This document shows, piece after piece, positions 8,212-17,749 of a DNA stretch of 64,000 nt (position 1 is its first letter; every line of letters begins with the position of its first letter). The notes below the pieces were generated by a model. The model was not told the origin of the DNA. It saw nothing but the letters and a program-made list of their open reading frames with translations, and ran no database searches. Source of the stretch: Litoreibacter ascidiaceicola (lineage in GTDB: Bacteria; Pseudomonadota; Alphaproteobacteria; Rhodobacterales; Rhodobacteraceae); contig NZ_FQUV01000001.1 of the NCBI RefSeq assembly GCF_900129235.1, positions 588,441 through 652,440 on the forward strand, in the 5' to 3' direction. The translations under genes and the position numbers were made by a program.

Positions 8212-11200
8212 ATGGCCGATTTTCAGAAAATTCTTATCGCAAACCGCGGCGAAATTGCCATTCGCGTCATGCGCGCCGCCAACGAAATGGGCAAGAAAAC
8301 CGTCGCCGTCTATGCCGAGGAGGACAAGCTGGGCCTGCACCGTTTCAAAGCGGACGAGGCCTACAAGATCGGCGAAGGCCTTGGACCCGTGGCCGCCTAT
8401 CTCAGCATTGAGGAAATCATCCGCGTCGCCAAAATGTCCGGCGCAGACGCGATCCATCCGGGCTATGGCCTGCTGTCCGAAAACCCCGAATTCGTTGACG
8501 CCTGTGACGAAGCTGGCATCAAGTTCATCGGTCCCAAGGCCGAAACCATGCGCGCGCTTGGCGATAAGGCTTCCGCCCGCCAAGTGGCCGTAGACGCGGG
8601 CGTTCCGGTGATCCCCGCGACGGGCGTTCTGGGCGACGACATGGACGCCATCAAGAAAGAGGCCGCGAAGGTCGGCTACCCCCTGATGCTCAAAGCCTCT
8701 TGGGGTGGTGGTGGTCGCGGGATGCGCGCCATCAACTCCGAAGACGAGCTGGAAGAAAAGGTGCTTGAAGGCCGCCGCGAAGCCGAAGCCGCTTTCGGAA
8801 ACGCCGCAGGTTTCCTTGAAAAAATGATCGTCCGCGCCCGTCACGTCGAGGTCCAGATCCTCGGCGACAGCCACGGCGAAATCTACCACTTGTACGAGCG
8901 TGACTGCTCGGTTCAGCGCCGCAACCAGAAAGTCGTTGAACGCGCCCCTGCCCCCTATCTGTCAGGCACGCAGCGCGAGCAGATCTGCCAGCTCGGCAAG
9001 AAAATCTGCGAACACGTGAATTACGAATGCGCAGGCACCGTCGAATTCCTGATGGATATGGACAGCGGCGAGTTTTACTTCATTGAGGTGAACCCCCGTG
9101 TTCAGGTCGAGCACACCGTCACCGAAGAAGTCACCGGCATCGACATCGTCCGCGCGCAGATCCTGATCGCCGAGGGCAAGTCCCTGATCGAGGCCACAGG
9201 TTGCGCGTCACAATATGATGTGAAGCTCGACGGCCACGCCCTGCAATGCCGCGTCACGACCGAGGACCCGCAAAACAACTTCATCCCTGACTATGGCCGC
9301 ATCACCACCTACCGCTCTGCCACCGGCATGGGAATCCGTCTCGACGGCGGCACCGCCTATGCGGGTGCGGTGATCACACGCTATTATGACAGCTTGCTGA
9401 CCAAGGTCACGGCATGGGCGCCGACGCCCGAAGCCGCGATCCGGCGCATGGACCGCGCGTTGCGCGAATTCCGCGTGCGCGGCGTGTCCACGAACATTGC
9501 CTTCGTGGAAAATCTGCTCAAGCATCCGACCTTCCTGAACTACGAGTACCACACCAAGTTCATCGACGAGACGCCGGAGCTGTTCGACTTCAAAAAGCGC
9601 CGCGACCGCGCAACAAAAATCCTGACCTACATCGCGGATATCTCGGTCAACGGCCACCCCGAGACCGAAGGCCGCCCCGTGCCAGCCGAAGCCCGCATCC
9701 CGCGCGCGCCGCAACCTGTGGGCCAGCCGGCCTACGGGACGCGCAACATTCTGGAGGATCATGGCCCCCAAGCCGTGGCCGATTGGATGGCAGACCAGAA
9801 ACAACTGCTGATCACCGACACCACCATGCGCGACGGGCACCAATCGCTGCTCGCCACCCGCATGCGCTCCATCGACATGATCCGCGTCGCCCCGACCTAT
9901 GCTGCGAACATGCCACAGCTGTTCTCCATGGAATGCTGGGGGGGGGCCACGTTCGACGTGGCCTACCGCTTCTTGCAGGAATGCCCGTGGCAGCGCCTGC
10001 GCGACCTGCGCGCGGCCATGCCCAACGTGATGACGCAAATGCTGCTGCGCGCGTCCAATGGCGTTGGATACACCAACTACCCCGACAACGTGGTGCGGGA
10101 ATTCGTGCGTCAAGCCGCCGAAACCGGTGTCGACGTGTTCCGCGTGTTCGACAGCCTGAACTGGGTCGAAAACATGCGCGTGGCAATGGACGCCGTGAAC
10201 GCCTCCGGCAAGGTCTGCGAAGGCGCGATCTGCTACACGGGCGACATCCTGAATCCCGACCGCGCAAAGTATAACCTGAAATACTATGTCGAAATGGGCA
10301 AACAGCTCAAAGACGCGGGCGCGCATGTACTGGGCCTCAAAGACATGGCGGGGCTGCTGAAACCCGCCTCTGCCAGCATCCTTGTAAAGGCCTTGAAAGA
10401 AGAGGTCGGCCTGCCGATCCACTTCCACACCCATGACACCGCAGGCGGCGCAATCGCGTCAATCCTCGCGGCGTCCGCCGCTGGTGTGGACGCCGTCGAT
10501 TGCGCCATGGACGCGCTGTCGGGCAACACCTCTCAGGCGACCCTCGGCTCTGTGGTCGAGGCGCTGGCGCATACAGAGCGCGACACCGGCCTCGACATCA
10601 AAACCGTGCGCCAGATTTCCGACTATTGGGAAGCCGTGCGTGGTCAATATGCGGCGTTCGAGAGCGGCATGCAGGCCCCCGCCTCCGAGGTTTACCTGCA
10701 TGAAATGCCCGGCGGGCAGTTCACCAACCTCAAGGCACAGGCGCGTTCCGTCGGGCTGGAGGAACGCTGGCACGAGGTCGCGCAAACCTATGCGGATGTG
10801 AACCAGATGTTCGGCGACATCGTGAAGGTAACGCCATCCTCAAAGGTGGTGGGTGACATGGCGTTGATGATGGTCTCCCAAGGCCTGACCCGTGCGCAGG
10901 TCGAGGACCCGAACACCGACGTGGCCTTCCCGGACAGTGTCATCGACATGATGCGCGGCAATCTGGGCCAACCTCCCGGCGGCTGGCCGAAGGCGATCCA
11001 GAAGAAAATCCTCAAGGGCGAGAAACCCATGACCCACCGCCCCGGCGAGAAGCTGGAGCCGGTCGATCTGGAAGCGGCCCGTGCCGAGGTCTCTGCAAAG
11101 CTGGGCGGCCGCGATATCGACAACGAAGACCTGAATGGCTACCTGATGTACCCCAAAGTTTTCACCGACTATGCCGAGCGCCATAAAATCTACGGCCCCG

Positions 11201-11655
11201 TGCGCACCTTGCCTACGCGGACCTTCTTTTACGGCATGGAGCCGGGCGAGGAGATCAGCGCCGAGATCGACCCGGGCAAAACGCTGGAAATCCGCATGCA
11301 GGCCGTGGGCGAAACCGACGACGCTGGCGACGCCAAGGTGTTTTTCGAGCTGAACGGCGCCCCGCGCGTGGTGCGCGTGCCAAACCGCAAGGCCAGCTCC
11401 GCCACCGCGCGGATGCCGAAGGCCGAAGTTGGCAACCCCAACCATATCGGCGCGCCGATGCCCGGAGTTGTGGCCACGGTCGCGGCCCGAGCCGGGGCCG
11501 AAGTCAAAGAGGGCGATCTGCTGTTGACCATCGAGGCGATGAAAATGGAAACCGGCATCCACGCCGAGCGCGACGCGATCATCAAGGCCGTACATGTCGT
11601 CCCCGGTGGGCAAATCGACGCCAAAGATCTGCTGATCGAGTTCGAAGAGGTCTGA
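8212..11655 (+). CDS. pyc: Pyruvate carboxylase
   Basis: A full-length 1147-residue single-chain pyruvate carboxylase, the anaplerotic enzyme converting pyruvate, bicarbonate and ATP to oxaloacetate. Domains in order: biotin carboxylase (residues about 1-455; KILIANRGEIAIRVMRAA, the ATP-grasp glycine loop KASWGGGGRGMR, and EVNPRVQVEHTVTEEVTG), carboxyltransferase (about 535-830; DTTMRDGHQSLLATR, ECWGGATFDVA, GLKDMAG, HFHTHDTAG), the conserved C-terminal PYC/OADA region, and a biotinyl domain ending with biotin Lys in EAMKMETGI. Codons for the ECWGGA motif contain nine consecutive G residues (9938-9946). It is monocistronic, followed by two hairpins. Confidence 0.98.
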   Translation: MADFQKILIANRGEIAIRVMRAANEMGKKTVAVYAEEDKLGLHRFKADEAYKIGEGLGPVAAYLSIEEIIRVAKMSGADAIHPGYGLLSENPEFVDACDEAGIKFIGPKAETMRALGDKASARQVAVDAGVPVIPATGVLGDDMDAIKKEAAKVGYPLMLKASWGGGGRGMRAINSEDELEEKVLEGRREAEAAFGNAAGFLEKMIVRARHVEVQILGDSHGEIYHLYERDCSVQRRNQKVVERAPAPYLSGTQREQICQLGKKICEHVNYECAGTVEFLMDMDSGEFYFIEVNPRVQVEHTVTEEVTGIDIVRAQILIAEGKSLIEATGCASQYDVKLDGHALQCRVTTEDPQNNFIPDYGRITTYRSATGMGIRLDGGTAYAGAVITRYYDSLLTKVTAWAPTPEAAIRRMDRALREFRVRGVSTNIAFVENLLKHPTFLNYEYHTKFIDETPELFDFKKRRDRATKILTYIADISVNGHPETEGRPVPAEARIPRAPQPVGQPAYGTRNILEDHGPQAVADWMADQKQLLITDTTMRDGHQSLLATRMRSIDMIRVAPTYAANMPQLFSMECWGGATFDVAYRFLQECPWQRLRDLRAAMPNVMTQMLLRASNGVGYTNYPDNVVREFVRQAAETGVDVFRVFDSLNWVENMRVAMDAVNASGKVCEGAICYTGDILNPDRAKYNLKYYVEMGKQLKDAGAHVLGLKDMAGLLKPASASILVKALKEEVGLPIHFHTHDTAGGAIASILAASAAGVDAVDCAMDALSGNTSQATLGSVVEALAHTERDTGLDIKTVRQISDYWEAVRGQYAAFESGMQAPASEVYLHEMPGGQFTNLKAQARSVGLEERWHEVAQTYADVNQMFGDIVKVTPSSKVVGDMALMMVSQGLTRAQVEDPNTDVAFPDSVIDMMRGNLGQPPGGWPKAIQKKILKGEKPMTHRPGEKLEPVDLEAARAEVSAKLGGRDIDNEDLNGYLMYPKVFTDYAERHKIYGPVRTLPTRTFFYGMEPGEEISAEIDPGKTLEIRMQAVGETDDAGDAKVFFELNGAPRVVRVPNRKASSATARMPKAEVGNPNHIGAPMPGVVATVAARAGAEVKEGDLLLTIEAMKMETGIHAERDAIIKAVHVVPGGQIDAKDLLIEFEEV

Positions 11656-11664
11656 CCTAATTGT

Positions 11665-11695
11665 CGCCCGCTGTGCGGGCGGCATCATATTTTTG
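11665..11695 (+). terminator. Hairpin after pyc
   Basis: CGCCCGC-TGT-GCGGGCG (11665-11681) followed after a short gap by ATATTTTT. It begins ten bases past the pyc stop and is a plausible intrinsic terminator with a displaced T-run. Confidence 0.55.
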
Positions 11696-11706
11696 GAAGA
11701 CTTGGA

Positions 11707-11733
11707 CTAGCGGGCTGTGAAATGGCCCGCTAG
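11707..11733. terminator. Second hairpin after pyc
   Basis: CTAGCGGGC (11707-11715) and GCCCGCTAG (11725-11733) form a perfect 9-bp stem with a 9-nt loop. It lies between pyc and the metallophosphatase and probably backs up the first hairpin. Confidence 0.45.
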
Positions 11734-11752
11734 GATTCGTTTGTGGCTCAGT

Positions 11753-11790
11753 TCGGAGCCTCCGGCGGGAATATTTGAACCAAGATGAAA
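11753..11790 (+). repeat. Possible Rhodobacterales dispersed repeat at a gene start
   Basis: The stretch with CTCCGGCGGGAATATTTGAA followed by CCAAGATGA resembles a short sequence I recall recurring many times between genes in Roseobacter genomes. The ATG inside it is the start codon used for the metallophosphatase. A degenerate relative (GGTGGGGATTTAGGTATTTT then TGAAGCAGTGATGGAG) is at 32796-32831. Recognition is from memory. Confidence 0.4.
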
Positions 11791-12588
11791 CTCCTTGTTT
11801 TGACAGACACCCACCTGGTTGAACCGGGTGAAGATATCATAGGGCTCAACCCTTCCGAGCGGCTCGCCGATGTGTTGGACCATGCATTGGAACACCATCC
11901 CGATGCCGCACGGATCGTCATCCTTGGGGATCTGACCCATCACGGGCGCGCTGTTCAATATGCGCGACTGAGAGACCTGCTGGCACGCGTAGACATTCCG
12001 GTTTCGCTGATGCTGGGCAACCACGACGACCGCGCCACATTTATCGCCGAATTTCCAGATGCGCCACTGACGACCTCCGGCCATGTCCAGCATGTGGTCG
12101 AGCTTGGCAGCCATCGTCTGATTTGCCTCGACAGTTTCGACGCGGATGCGACCCCTCGTCATTCCGGCATCCTGTGTGAGGCCCGCCTAGCCTGGCTGCG
12201 CAACACTCTAGAGACGGCCGACGGCGCGCCTGTCACATTGGCGCTGCACCACCCGCCCTTCCTGACCGGACTAGACGGCATGGATGATATTCGCCTACGC
12301 AACGAGGACGAGTTGCATGCCCTGATTGCAGAATTTCCCAACGTGGTGCAGCTGCTATGCGGGCACGTCCATCGCACCATCTCGGGCGGCGCGCGCGGCA
12401 CTCCCTATGCGACCTTCAAGGGTACCTGTCATCAGACGCCGATGTATTTGGGCGTCGCTGGCAGCGATCATTCCATTGACGAGGCGGGCGGCTACGGGGT
12501 CGTCTTGTTCACCGATGACGGCGTCATCGTCCACAACGATGATCTTGCCCCGCGCGGCGCGCCGACAGTGGACGGTCATTCCGCCTGA
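11785..12588 (+). CDS. Calcineurin-like metallophosphatase (CpdA-like)
   Basis: A 267-residue metallophosphoesterase of the class III cyclic-nucleotide phosphodiesterase (CpdA/IcC) group. All five metal-binding blocks are visible in order: LTDTHL near the N-terminus, ILGDLTHHG, LGNHDDR, ALHHPPF and CGHVHRT. The family uses a dinuclear metal centre to hydrolyse cAMP or other phosphodiesters in the cytoplasm. It has no signal peptide. Upstream there is no clear ribosome site, and the ATG is embedded in a probable dispersed repeat. It is transcribed alone between pyc and pepF. The substrate cannot be fixed from sequence; cAMP is the usual guess. Confidence 0.88.
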   Translation: MKLLVLTDTHLVEPGEDIIGLNPSERLADVLDHALEHHPDAARIVILGDLTHHGRAVQYARLRDLLARVDIPVSLMLGNHDDRATFIAEFPDAPLTTSGHVQHVVELGSHRLICLDSFDADATPRHSGILCEARLAWLRNTLETADGAPVTLALHHPPFLTGLDGMDDIRLRNEDELHALIAEFPNVVQLLCGHVHRTISGGARGTPYATFKGTCHQTPMYLGVAGSDHSIDEAGGYGVVLFTDDGVIVHNDDLAPRGAPTVDGHSA

Positions 12589-12670
12589 TCTCCACGAATT
12601 GTTCACCTTCGCCTTGTTGCCCCTGCCCCCCGCACATAAGTTGCGGGGGAACTCGAATAAAGGACTTCCC

Positions 12671-14503
12671 ATGCGCACCCCATTCCTGCCCGTACCCAAA
12701 ACTCCCCTTCGTGATTTGGCCGAAGGCGGCGGCGGATTGGGCAACCTGCCCGACTGGGATCTAAGCGACCTTTACACCGCCCCCGACGCCAAGGAATTCA
12801 AACGCGACATGGACTGGCTGGAGAACGCCTGCGCCGAGTTTGCCGCCGATTACGAAGGCAAGCTGGCCGATCTGGACGCCAAGGGCTTTTGGGATTGCGT
12901 GCTGCGGTATGAGAAAATCGACCTGATCTCCGGCCGCATCATGTCCTACGCAGGGCTGCGCTACTACCAAAACACCACCGACGCAGAACGCGCCCAGTTC
13001 ATGGCCAACGCGCAGGACAAGATCACCGCGTTTTCCACGCCTTTGGTGTTTTTCTCGCTTGAAATCAACCGCATCCCTGACGAACAACTCGACGCGCTGT
13101 TCGCCCAAGACCCCGACCTCGCCCGCTACAAGCCCATTTTCGACCGCCTGCGCGCCATGCGCCCCTACCAGCTTTCCGACGAGTTGGAGAAGTTCCTTCA
13201 TGACCAGTCTGCGGTCGGTGCAGCGGCATGGAACCGGCTGTTCGACGAGACCATCGCGGGGCTGAAGTTCGAGGTCGACGGCGAAGAGCTTGGCATCGAA
13301 GGCACCCTCAACCTGCTTACCGACCCCGACCGCGCCAAACGCGAGGCCGGTGCGCGCGAGCTGTCGCGGGTATTCGGCGAAAACGTGAAGCTGTTCTCCC
13401 GCGTTCACAACACGCTGGCGAAAGAGAAGCAGATCGAGGACCGCTGGCGTGGCATGCCGACGCCCCAAACCGGTCGCCACCTTGCCAACCATGTGGAGCC
13501 CGAGGTGGTCGAGGCCCTGCGCAACGCCGTCGTCGCCGCCTACCCCAAACTGTCGCACCGCTATTACGAGCTGAAGCGCAAATGGCTGGGTCTCGACGTC
13601 ATGCAGGTCTGGGACCGCAACGCGCCCCTGCCGCTGGAAGACCCGCGCTTGGTGGGCTGGGAAGAGGCGCAAGCCACCGTGATGGAAGCCTATCACGACT
13701 TCGCCCCCGAGATGGCCGGTATCGCCGAGCCGTTCTTCAACCGCGGCTGGATCGACGCGGGCGTCAAGCCCGGCAAGGCCCCCGGCGCCTTCGCCCACCC
13801 CACCGTCGCCGACGTCCACCCCTATGTGATGCTCAACTATTTGGGCAAACCTCGTGACGTGATGACCCTCGCGCACGAGCTTGGCCACGGCGTCCATCAG
13901 GTGCTTGCCGCGGGTCAGGGTGAGCTGTTGTCCTCCACCCCGCTCACGCTGGCCGAAACCGCCTCCGTCTTCGGCGAGATGCTGACCTTCCGCAAGATGC
14001 TCTCCAAGGCGAAAACCCAAGCCGAGCGCAAAATCCTGCTCGCAGGCAAGGTCGAGGACATGATCAACACCGTCGTCCGCCAGATCGCCTTCTACGACTT
14101 CGAATGCAAACTCCACGAAGCCCGCAGCCATGGCGAGCTGACCCCCGACGATATCGGCGCTTTGTGGATGTCGGTGCAGGCGGAATCGCTTGGCCCTGCG
14201 TTCGAATACATGGACGGCTACGAGACCTTCTGGTCCTACGTCCCGCATTTCGTCCACTCGCCCTTCTACGTCTACGCCTACGCCTTCGGAGACGGCTTGG
14301 TAAATGCGCTTTATGCCGTCTACGAGGAAGGCGGGGACGACTTCCAGGACAAGTATTTCGACATGCTGAAAGCCGGAGGCTCCAAACACCACAAGGAGCT
14401 GCTGGCCCCGTTTGGTTTGGACGCGAGTGACCCGAAATTCTGGGGCAAGGGCCTGTCTATGATCTCGGGGATGATCGACGAGTTGGAGGCGATGGAGGGG
14501 TAA
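12671..14503 (+). CDS. pepF: M3 family oligoendopeptidase F (PepF)
   Basis: A 610-residue cytoplasmic zinc oligopeptidase of family M3B that cleaves short peptides. The active-site motif AHELGHGVHQ is present with His402-Glu403 and His406, and the third zinc ligand lies in the downstream TLAETASVFGEM segment. The C-terminal PHFVHSPFYVYAYAFG block is typical of PepF. The open frame extends far upstream into the metallophosphatase gene, but ATG 12671, preceded by AAAGGA, gives the normal family N-terminus (PVPKTPLRDLAEGGGGLGNLPDW). It is a single gene ending at a GC-rich inverted repeat near 14520-14541 that separates it from the convergent membrane gene. Confidence 0.95.
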   Translation: MRTPFLPVPKTPLRDLAEGGGGLGNLPDWDLSDLYTAPDAKEFKRDMDWLENACAEFAADYEGKLADLDAKGFWDCVLRYEKIDLISGRIMSYAGLRYYQNTTDAERAQFMANAQDKITAFSTPLVFFSLEINRIPDEQLDALFAQDPDLARYKPIFDRLRAMRPYQLSDELEKFLHDQSAVGAAAWNRLFDETIAGLKFEVDGEELGIEGTLNLLTDPDRAKREAGARELSRVFGENVKLFSRVHNTLAKEKQIEDRWRGMPTPQTGRHLANHVEPEVVEALRNAVVAAYPKLSHRYYELKRKWLGLDVMQVWDRNAPLPLEDPRLVGWEEAQATVMEAYHDFAPEMAGIAEPFFNRGWIDAGVKPGKAPGAFAHPTVADVHPYVMLNYLGKPRDVMTLAHELGHGVHQVLAAGQGELLSSTPLTLAETASVFGEMLTFRKMLSKAKTQAERKILLAGKVEDMINTVVRQIAFYDFECKLHEARSHGELTPDDIGALWMSVQAESLGPAFEYMDGYETFWSYVPHFVHSPFYVYAYAFGDGLVNALYAVYEEGGDDFQDKYFDMLKAGGSKHHKELLAPFGLDASDPKFWGKGLSMISGMIDELEAMEG

Positions 14504-14542
14504 CCCCCTCCGATCAAGTGCCTGCCCCCAAAGGGGCGGGCG

Positions 14543-16108
14543 CTACTGCGACTTGCTGCATCCGCCCCCAATTGTGGTGCTTAGCTCAAGCGGCGTTGGC
14601 TCCGGCCCATACAGGTAGCCGGTCACCTGCGGGCCCATCCATTCCAGCGTCGTCGAAAACATCAATGGTGCATCATGCGCCACATCATCGCGCGCGTGGC
14701 CCCTGTCCTCGACATATGTTCCCATCTTACTGAAACCAAGCTGCTGCATGTAATGCGCGCCGAGGATGGAGCCTTCTGTTTGCACGCCGCATCCATGACG
14801 GTACGACACCAGCGCCTCGAACACGTAGAACTCGGGCAACCAGTAGCCCGTGCCACCGGTCCGCAAGTAAATGCGCGGTTGCACGTCTCGGCCAGTCTCC
14901 TGCCAATGCGCCGCGATGTCTTGCGCATCCGCCTTCAGCATATCCATAAAAAGACCATAGGTTTTGGGGGTGATAAACTCATATTCCGCATAAGCGCGGT
15001 CCAGCAGCGGAAGCCGCGCCAATGGGGCGGGGTTCACGCCCCAAAACGTGACGATGCCTATCATCGTGGCCTGTCCGCCAACTAGCCCTGCAGTCAACAT
15101 TGGGCGCTCTTTTCTAAGTGACAAAGACAGCACCAACCCCGCCGCCATCAGATACGGCATGAACAGGCGGTAGCCGAACATCATGTGCTGCCCCGAAGAC
15201 CGGCTGGCGTAAAGCAGTAGCAGCACAGCGCTAATCGCCGCCCCACGCAAGATTGCTTTCGACAGTGGTGTTCGCTTTTCGACATCCCCAGAGCGCACGA
15301 AAAAGACGAGCACCAAAAGGCCGGACAGGACAACAAAATTCAAAAGCGCCGACAGGCTATCAATAGGTGGCCGACCACCGACCGCCAATTTCACGTAATA
15401 AGACGTCGGAAAAATGTCGCCGTAATAGGCCCAAGAAAACACCAACCAGCTTACCGCCAACGCCAAGCTAAACGCAGCCCCTGCCCAAATGACTGGTCGC
15501 CGGTATTGCGTTATCAAAACCGCCAAAAGGACGGGAACGCTGACCAAAACACTGTCAAAACGCGTCAGAAACATCAGCCCTGCAAGCAACCCCAAAATGG
15601 CGAAGTCGCGGCCGCTGACCACTCCCGCACGGTTCACCACGATCAGTTTGGACACCAGTAGCGTCGTAAAACAGGCCAGCAGCGGGGTTTCCAACCCGCC
15701 GACGGTCCACAGCGCCAAGAATGGCGACAGTAATCCCACCACAGTGAACACGACCAAAGCCTGCCCCTGAATGCCCGTCTGGCGAAGCGCGACAAACCAG
15801 CCCGCGAGCACCACGAATGGCGCGATAAGGCGGTAACTGGTCACCGGATCAAGCCCGAGCAGCGCCAACCCCGTCTCCAGCAACCCGTGTAACGGGGACG
15901 TCAGCGCCGTTACATATTCCCCCAAATTGTAGACAAGCCCGTGGCCCGCCGCCGCGTTCTTTGCGTATCGCCCGACGATATAGGCGTCATCCGCTGTAAA
16001 CCCCCAAAACAGGGCGCAAAGGGCCAAGAAGGTCAGCGCGCTGCCAATGATGAAGGCGCTGTTCATGTCGGATATGCGGGGCCGCGCGGGCAAGTTGGAA
16101 GCGGTCAT
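14543..16108 (-). CDS. GT-C fold membrane glycosyltransferase-like protein
   Basis: A polytopic membrane protein of about 521 residues with roughly ten hydrophobic segments in the first 390 residues and a soluble C-terminal domain of about 120 residues. After the first membrane segment comes FTADDAYIVGRYAKNAAAGHGLVYNLGE, then a TSPLHGLL segment. An acidic pair in this loop and the GLVYN..E..TSPL pattern are typical of polyprenyl-sugar-dependent GT-C transferases such as the AftB-like group. It probably glycosylates an envelope glycan or lipid. The start is uncertain: ATG 16108 has no strong ribosome site, and an internal ATG at 16066 is possible. It is convergent with pepF and divergent from the MmcQ gene. 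Confidence 0.78.
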   Translation of the reverse strand: MTASNLPARPRISDMNSAFIIGSALTFLALCALFWGFTADDAYIVGRYAKNAAAGHGLVYNLGEYVTALTSPLHGLLETGLALLGLDPVTSYRLIAPFVVLAGWFVALRQTGIQGQALVVFTVVGLLSPFLALWTVGGLETPLLACFTTLLVSKLIVVNRAGVVSGRDFAILGLLAGLMFLTRFDSVLVSVPVLLAVLITQYRRPVIWAGAAFSLALAVSWLVFSWAYYGDIFPTSYYVKLAVGGRPPIDSLSALLNFVVLSGLLVLVFFVRSGDVEKRTPLSKAILRGAAISAVLLLLYASRSSGQHMMFGYRLFMPYLMAAGLVLSLSLRKERPMLTAGLVGGQATMIGIVTFWGVNPAPLARLPLLDRAYAEYEFITPKTYGLFMDMLKADAQDIAAHWQETGRDVQPRIYLRTGGTGYWLPEFYVFEALVSYRHGCGVQTEGSILGAHYMQQLGFSKMGTYVEDRGHARDDVAHDAPLMFSTTLEWMGPQVTGYLYGPEPTPLELSTTIGGGCSKSQ

Positions 16109-16295
16109 AGGGTATGTGTTTTCAATGTCATTCTGGCACCAATATGCTGAAAATCTGCCTGCAACGGGAACGCGTGGCATGTGCTGCAATCTCTGTAGCA
16201 ACCATGCCAATCGAAATCCACTCGCGTAAACTCTGCTCCCTTGCCATAGGGGCATCTGCACATCACACTGCCCAAACGCCCCAAGCGAGCCGCCC

Positions 16296-16649
16296 ATGAC
16301 CCGAGATGAATTCAACGCCTTCTGCGCCTCCCTGCCTGCCACAAATCATGTGGTGCAATGGGGGAATGCGGATGTGTGGAAGGTCGGCCCCAAGCTTTTC
16401 GCGGTCGGCGGCTGGGCTGACGGGGCCGATGCGTTTACCTTCAAGGTCTCGGATATCGCGTGGGAAATCTTGCCCGACATGCCAGGCCTGCGCCCTGCCC
16501 CTTATCTGGCGTCGCGGGGCATGAAATGGATACAGCACTACAAGCCCCCCGGCCTGTCCGACGCCGAGCTGGAGGCCCATATCCGTGCCTCCTACGACAT
16601 GGTCGCGGCCAAGCTCACCAAGAAGGCCCGCGCGGAATTGGGCATTTAG
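16296..16649 (+). CDS. MmcQ/YjbR family protein
   Basis: A 117-residue protein of the MmcQ/YjbR family with the cytoplasmic double-wing/CyaY-like fold. Visible family elements are the N-terminal RDEFNAFCASLPA, the WGNADVWKVGPKLFAV strand region, ADAFTFKVSD, and the C-terminal KWIQHYKPPGLSDAELEAHIRASYDMVAAKL helix with the conserved basic surface. YjbR relatives have been linked to DNA binding, but the biochemical role is unsettled. Its stop codon overlaps that of the convergent ankyrin gene by four bases. It is divergent from the glycosyltransferase-like gene. Confidence 0.9.
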   Translation: MTRDEFNAFCASLPATNHVVQWGNADVWKVGPKLFAVGGWADGADAFTFKVSDIAWEILPDMPGLRPAPYLASRGMKWIQHYKPPGLSDAELEAHIRASYDMVAAKLTKKARAELGI

Positions 16650-17638
16650 CCCCCGCGCGCCATCCGCCCGTCCACTGCCGCGCGGATCATGTCCCGTGCC
16701 CGCGCATAGTCCGCGGCATATTCGCGGTCGCTCTCTTCCGCCGCACTCGCGCTGACGCGCTCCTGCAAGTCCCGCTCTGCCGCCAAGGCCCCCTCGGCGA
16801 CGACATCAAGGATCGCCCTCCCGCGCTGGTCCACAGCCGTGGGATCAGCACCGGCCCCAAGCAGAACCTCGACCATTCTGGCGTTCCCCCCCGCGATCAT
16901 CAGCGGTGGTTGCCCCGGCAAATAGTCCGCTTCGACATGCGCTGGCGGCGGCGCGTTCGGGTCCGCGCCATGGGCCAATAGCCCCTCCACCTGCGCGGAT
17001 TGTGCGCCGATCAACGCCAGATGCAGCGGCGTCAGCCCCATCCGGTTCGCCTGCGTAACCAAGTCTGCTGGCATCATGCGCAGCATCTCGTCCACATCCT
17101 GCGCGCGGGTGTAATAGTTGAACGGTGACGCGGCGGCGTGCAGCAGGGTATAACCCTGCGCCGTTTGAAAGCGGGGGTCGGCACCGTGCTCCAGCAACAG
17201 CTTGACCATCTCCGGCATGAAATCTGCATGTCCCATCGCCCAGATCAACGGCACGGCCCCGTAGCGTCCCTGAGGTTTGTTCAAATTAATGTTAGGATGC
17301 TGCGCCAGAAACGCCTTGGCCGAGGTCACGCTGCCCTCGAACAACAGGTCGCGCAGCTCACCATACGGGGCCGGCAACAGGTCGGGCTGTACGCGGCTGG
17401 CACTTCCCGTTTGCATGTCTTCAATCTGGTGCGAAATCAGCTCCTCAAAACGGGCAGTATCGCCGACTTGAAGCGCCAATCTCATTTCGGTGTAATAGAT
17501 GTCCAATGCCTGAAGCTGCGCCTCGCTCATCGCCCCGGGAGGGCCAAGAGAGCGGCTGCCATCGGTCACATAGGCTCCGGTCACGCTGAGGCAAAACGCT
17601 GTAAACAGCACCACGGGCGCCGTGCGTGAAAACATCAT
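16646..17638 (-). CDS. Exported ankyrin-repeat protein
   Basis: A 330-residue protein with an N-terminal hydrophobic signal sequence (residues about 6-22) and at least four ankyrin repeats. Repeat cores are seen as GAVPLIWAMGHADFMPEMVKLLLEHGADP, GYTLLHAAASP, GLTPLHLALIGAQSAQVEGLLAHGADPNAP and PPLMIAGGNARMVEVLLGAGADP. The C-terminal 50 residues are charged and probably coiled. Ankyrin repeats mediate protein-protein binding; partners are unknown. The start is the first of two consecutive ATGs, with GAAAGGGG shortly upstream. It lies downstream of rpoH on the same strand, but the rpoH terminator separates them. Confidence 0.87.
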   Translation of the reverse strand: MMFSRTAPVVLFTAFCLSVTGAYVTDGSRSLGPPGAMSEAQLQALDIYYTEMRLALQVGDTARFEELISHQIEDMQTGSASRVQPDLLPAPYGELRDLLFEGSVTSAKAFLAQHPNINLNKPQGRYGAVPLIWAMGHADFMPEMVKLLLEHGADPRFQTAQGYTLLHAAASPFNYYTRAQDVDEMLRMMPADLVTQANRMGLTPLHLALIGAQSAQVEGLLAHGADPNAPPPAHVEADYLPGQPPLMIAGGNARMVEVLLGAGADPTAVDQRGRAILDVVAEGALAAERDLQERVSASAAEESDREYAADYARARDMIRAAVDGRMARGG

Positions 17639-17695
17639 GTCCGCCCCTTTCGATCCATCTGCCTCAAGCTTATAGCCCCCTTCCAGCGGGCCAAT

Positions 17696-17723
17696 AAAAA
17701 ATGGGCCGCGCAGTGCACGGCCC
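17696..17723 (-). terminator. Intrinsic terminator of rpoH
   Basis: On the minus strand, GGGCCG-(9 nt)-CGGCCC is followed by ATTTTTTATT. It begins about 27 bases after the rpoH stop codon. Confidence 0.8.
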
Positions 17724-17749
17724 CTTCTGGCATCTCAGTTTGGCGAAAA

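Noticed and set aside
12326..12670. N-terminal extension of PepF into the metallophosphatase gene
   Set aside because: The sequence is not family-like, and ATG 12671 has its own ribosome site.
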